A stretch of 64,000 nucleotides of DNA. It comes from Microvirga sp052114605 (lineage in GTDB: Bacteria; Pseudomonadota; Alphaproteobacteria; Rhizobiales; Beijerinckiaceae). How positions within the stretch are numbered: the stretch's first letter is position 1; each line of letters opens with the position of its first letter. Shown one piece after another: positions 61,635-64,000 of this stretch. The position numbers were made by a program, and so were the translations under genes. The stretch is from the NCBI RefSeq assembly GCF_052114605.1, contig NZ_JBFRFB010000001.1, positions 372,001-436,000 of the forward strand, read 5' to 3'. The notes below the pieces were generated by a model. The model was not told where the DNA came from. It was given only the letters and a program-made list of their open reading frames with translations, and did no database searches.

Positions 61635-62012
61635 ATGAGCGCGATTCCGCTTTCGATGATCGGCCTGAGCGAAGCTTCGACACAAATTCCGAAGTTGCTG
61701 GAACCGGCGGGTCATTCCTGCACCAAGCGGGCCGAGGATTTGAAAGCCCGGATCGATGATCTCCGCGTGCAACTTCGCGAAGCGGAAGAAGAGCTGGAGC
61801 GTGAAGAAAGTCGAATCCCGGCGATCGGCGATTTCGTGCGCTGCCCCCTCACCGGCTTTTTCGGCCAGGTGACGAAAGTCACGCCTCGCCCTCACAGCCG
61901 CCCCTGGGTGGAAATTCTTCTCTATCTTGGAGAGGATCTTCCAGGCCATGCGCAGATCGATCTGTTTGGAAACTGGGAACTCATCGACCGTCCGGGACAG
62001 GCTGCACTCTAG
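61635..62012 (+). CDS. Coiled-coil protein of unknown function
   Basis: 125 aa. Residues 30-62 are a strong coiled coil (RIDDLRVQLREAEEELEREES). The C-terminal half is a small beta domain (FVRCPLTGFFGQVTKVTP, WVEILLYLG). AAAGGATCTTGA ribosome-binding site. No known family. Confidence 0.7.
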   Translation: MSAIPLSMIGLSEASTQIPKLLEPAGHSCTKRAEDLKARIDDLRVQLREAEEELEREESRIPAIGDFVRCPLTGFFGQVTKVTPRPHSRPWVEILLYLGEDLPGHAQIDLFGNWELIDRPGQAAL

Positions 62013-62189
62013 GACGGGAAAATGAGAGGGCCGCGCCGGGCTTCTTGCTATCCGGTCGCGGCCCTTGGCCCGTATTGCCCCTACGGACACTCGCTGGCCC
62101 CTGAGGGCCTAATCTCGGAAGCGCTCTCCGCCACAACTCTTAGGGAGTACACCTTTTGAGTTGGTGTTAAAGACTCGGAAAACAGGAAG

Positions 62190-62273
62190 GAAGTCCTTAA
62201 GGTCGGGGCTCGGCCGTTAACCTTTGCCCCTATGGCCGCACCTTAAAGCGCCTCGTTCCCGAGGCGCTTTTTT
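62190..62273 (+). ncRNA. Candidate small RNA ending in an intrinsic terminator
   Basis: TTAAGGT (62197-62203) pairs with ACCTTAA (62240-62246) and encloses CGGCC/GGCCG (62211-62215, 62234-62238). The 3' arm shares bases 62245-62246 with the terminator stem. The terminator AAAGCGCCTCG / CGAGGCGCTTT (62245-62270) has six T (62268-62273). The 5' end is not known; TTGAGT at about 62155 could be a -35. It cannot be assigned to a known RNA family by eye. Confidence 0.4.
62245..62273 (+). terminator. Strong intrinsic terminator
   Basis: An 11-bp perfect stem with TTCC loop and T6. The T run is on the plus strand, so it does not serve the minus-strand rhaK gene. Confidence 0.9.
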
Positions 62274-62378
62274 CTTTCGAATCGAGCTACCTCTTAGGAA
62301 GTAAGCTAAGCAAAAAAGCGGCGGCGTCTATTAGGCTGGACGGCCTAGAACCAAGAAATCATCCGTCTCGGCCATTTT

Positions 62379-63761
62379 TCAGAGAGCCGACATATCCGGC
62401 AGGCTTCGCGCGAGGCGGCCCCATTCGGTGCAGTAGCGCTGAAACTCATCGGGCAGCGTCGAGGTCGTGAATGCATCAGCCTGTGCCACCTGAGACGCGG
62501 AGAGATTTGAGGCAAGTAGCGCCGCACCGACACTCGTTCCTGTCGAACCTGTCGCTGCAATCACCGGGCGCCCGGTCGCACGCTCCAGCGCTTCTATGTA
62601 AAGCGTGTTCCGTGTGAACGGCCCTTCGACGACGACAGGACCCGAAGCGCCGGTAAGGTCGAGGCAGGTCTTCGTCATGAAGGCGCAATAGAGAGAAGCC
62701 GCCACATAGGTCTCATCCGCATTAAGACTACCCTGAGCATTCATGATGCGATGCTCCGCATGAGGATAGGGTCCGCATCCCGGCATCGCGCTCGGCGTGA
62801 GATGAATGCCCTCGCCCACGACACGTTCAATGGCTTCCGCTGTCGCCTTCCCCTGCCCGCCCGTCAGCATCTCGAACTCACGTCCACCCATGAATCGGGC
62901 CGAGGGCACGGCCCGCCCGAGCGCATCCACATTCGCCAGCGTATCGCGCGCCGGGTCAAGATGATCGAGATCGCCGCCGACTGCGAAGAGCACGACCCAG
63001 GTGCCGGTCGAGACCACCGCGAAAGGCGCCTCACGCTGAAGAAGATGCGGCAGGAGAGACGCGTTGGAATCGTGAATGCCGCAATACACGGGAACAGGCT
63101 TGTTCAGCCCGAGAGCCCTTGCGATCTCGCCGGTAACATGGCCCAGCAAGTCAGCAGGCTTCTTCACCTGCGCCAGCTTACCGGCGATGCCAAGGCGCTC
63201 GACAAGGCTCGAGAACATGCCCACACGCGGCAGCCACAGATCCGTATGGCACCCGAGCGAGGTGACATCGGTCGCGGCAACGCCCGTCAGCCGCCAGCCC
63301 CAATATTGCGGATAGGTGACGATGGTCCGCACCTGCCTGAAGGCTTCCGGGAAGGCTCTCCTCTGATAGTGAAACTGCGCACCGAGATTGAGCCCGCCGG
63401 GCAATCGGGGCGAAAATGTTTCCGAAAAGGGAGGCCGCATCGCATCGTAGGCTTCTTCGATCTCGGCTGGGTAGCGGAACTCGTAATCCAGAACCGGCAG
63501 GGCAAGATCATCCTCACCGAGCAGCGCCCCGCTCGCGCCGTGCGCCGTGATCGAGATGGCCTCGAAGCCATGCTCGGCGTGAAGCTCCCTCAGAGATTCG
63601 ATGAAGAACCCGAAGATGCCGTCCACATCGAAATGCGGATAGGGGCCATCGGTGAGCACCTTGTTCGGCTTGGTGCGTGCGGCAAGCTCTCGGCCTGCCG
63701 CTACATCGACGATCACGGCCTTGACGTTGGTCTTGCCGACATCGAGCACTGCAACTTTCAT
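62379..63761 (-). CDS. rhaK: FGGY-family carbohydrate kinase, probable rhamnose kinase RhaK
   Basis: 460 aa, FGGY fold: VAVLDVGKTNVKAVIVD at the N-terminal phosphate loop, HDSNASLLPH and VVSTGTWVVLF adenosine-binding region, ATGSTGTSVGAAL near the C-terminus. The mutarotase gene 4 bp upstream matches the rhizobial rhaRSTPQUK order, in which RhaK is a rhamnose kinase required for ABC transport. Other deoxy-sugars remain possible. RhaK is not of the E. coli RhaB subtype. Confidence 0.85.
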   Translation of the reverse strand: MKVAVLDVGKTNVKAVIVDVAAGRELAARTKPNKVLTDGPYPHFDVDGIFGFFIESLRELHAEHGFEAISITAHGASGALLGEDDLALPVLDYEFRYPAEIEEAYDAMRPPFSETFSPRLPGGLNLGAQFHYQRRAFPEAFRQVRTIVTYPQYWGWRLTGVAATDVTSLGCHTDLWLPRVGMFSSLVERLGIAGKLAQVKKPADLLGHVTGEIARALGLNKPVPVYCGIHDSNASLLPHLLQREAPFAVVSTGTWVVLFAVGGDLDHLDPARDTLANVDALGRAVPSARFMGGREFEMLTGGQGKATAEAIERVVGEGIHLTPSAMPGCGPYPHAEHRIMNAQGSLNADETYVAASLYCAFMTKTCLDLTGASGPVVVEGPFTRNTLYIEALERATGRPVIAATGSTGTSVGAALLASNLSASQVAQADAFTTSTLPDEFQRYCTEWGRLARSLPDMSAL

Positions 63762-63765
63762 GCGG

Positions 63766-64000
63766 TCACGCCATATGGAAGACGGTGACGAGCGGCTTCT
63801 CGACCGGTGACTTGTCCGGGTTCGTCGCCATGATATCGGCCATGTGAGCCCACCAGCGTTTCATCACCGGATGGTTCGGAAGGTCCGCCATGTTGTGCGG
63901 TACCAGGCGCCAGAGCACGGCGAAAAGGATGTTCGTCTCAGGATCGAGATGGATCGAATAATCCTCGACGCCCGCATCCTTGAGCAGCATTTCCAACTCC
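63766..64000 (-). CDS. rhaU: L-rhamnose mutarotase (RhaU/RhaM), N-terminus cut by window edge
   Basis: The visible 78 C-terminal residues match the mutarotase family: GVEDYSIHLDPETNILFAVL, WWAHMADIMATNPDKSPV and a terminal VTVFHM. It interconverts alpha and beta L-rhamnose. Its start and the rest of the operon (rhaRSTPQ) lie beyond the window. It precedes rhaK on the same strand, with a 4-bp gap. Confidence 0.9.
   Translation of the reverse strand, partial: ELEMLLKDAGVEDYSIHLDPETNILFAVLWRLVPHNMADLPNHPVMKRWWAHMADIMATNPDKSPVEKPLVTVFHMA

Larger units (their letters stand above)
62013..62378. other. Intergenic region with hairpins and a candidate small RNA
   Basis: 366 bp between the coiled-coil gene and rhaK. 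A GC-rich hairpin (GGGCCGCG / CGCGGCCC, about 62028-62067) may end the upstream transcript. The part from about 62190 carries the structured element and terminator described next. No open frame of merit. Confidence 0.5.

Noticed and set aside
1..64000. CRISPR array, prophage, insertion sequence, toxin-antitoxin or antiphage system
   Set aside because: I saw no regular direct repeats, phage structural genes, transposases, or paired toxin-antitoxin genes anywhere in the window.

Overview
The window is a stretch of ordinary chromosome from an alphaproteobacterium, most likely of the order Hyphomicrobiales (Rhizobiales). The evidence is the set of order-typical small families (DUF6163, DUF6894, DUF2842, DUF1236, BA14K), the glyA-nrdR-ribD-ribE order, a rhizobial-type rhaU-rhaK pair, solo tRNAs with encoded CCA, a consensus CtrA box and EcfG-type (GGAAC-N16-CGTT) general-stress promoters. 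A Methylobacteriaceae/Microvirga-like genome is plausible but cannot be fixed from the window. I see no rRNA operon, prophage, transposase, integrase or CRISPR array. One undetermined base (53903) points to a draft assembly.

Layout. 1-3720 (minus): glyA, nrdR, ribD, ribE and the first codons of a probable ribH, tightly coupled (folate one-carbon, dNTP control and riboflavin). 3895-10384 (minus): a Tat-exported L,D-transpeptidase, a DUF6163 membrane protein, a 3-hydroxyisobutyryl-CoA hydrolase, and glmS and glmU for UDP-GlcNAc. 10515-14311 (plus): opgG-opgH for periplasmic glucans. 14318-18278: a LysR regulator with a palindromic operator, a small DUF1127-like protein, a Na/Pi symporter with a PhoU domain, an AT-richer gene-poor stretch, and a small protein with an RpoA-CTD-like helix-hairpin-helix. 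18335-22303 (minus): a three-gene signalling operon (multi-PAS histidine kinase, single-domain receiver, receiver-HWE/HisKA_2 kinase). 22478-28957: purT, an unknown small gene, a DMT transporter, tRNA-Arg, an NDUFS4-like complex I subunit, tRNA-Pro, a DUF192 protein coupled to a double cold-shock-domain protein, a sirtuin and a DUF1624 membrane protein.

28967-32754: a ureohydrolase and ornithine aminotransferase under a nearby Lrp/AsnC gene (arginine/guanidino catabolism), then KDPGal aldolase. 33524-40290 (minus): tRNA-Glu, recJ, a GNAT, glpX, hom, an exported unknown and an AlaC/DapL-type aminotransferase. 40360-46408: a lipoprotein, phaC, a FadL porin, a fumarylacetoacetase-family hydrolase and argC. 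46531-47475: the rplM-rpsI operon with a clear promoter and structured leader. 47758-51811: a GST, a thioesterase, a CoA-binding protein, metY and a solitary ParA-like ATPase with a CtrA box. 52138-54749: a DUF1236 protein, ctaA, DUF2842, a zinc-ribbon protein and a glycine-zipper protein.

54901-58612 is the most suggestive system. A periplasmic SUOX-fold (PruR-like, possibly pterin-binding) protein lies 2 nt upstream of a membrane histidine kinase, followed by a LuxR-type response regulator. This looks like a pterin-responsive two-component system. 58803-64000 holds BA14K, a second L,D-transpeptidase, an extensin-like protein, small unknowns, a candidate terminator-bounded small RNA and the rhaK/rhaU end of a rhamnose locus. 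Two families of dispersed palindromic repeats lie between genes.
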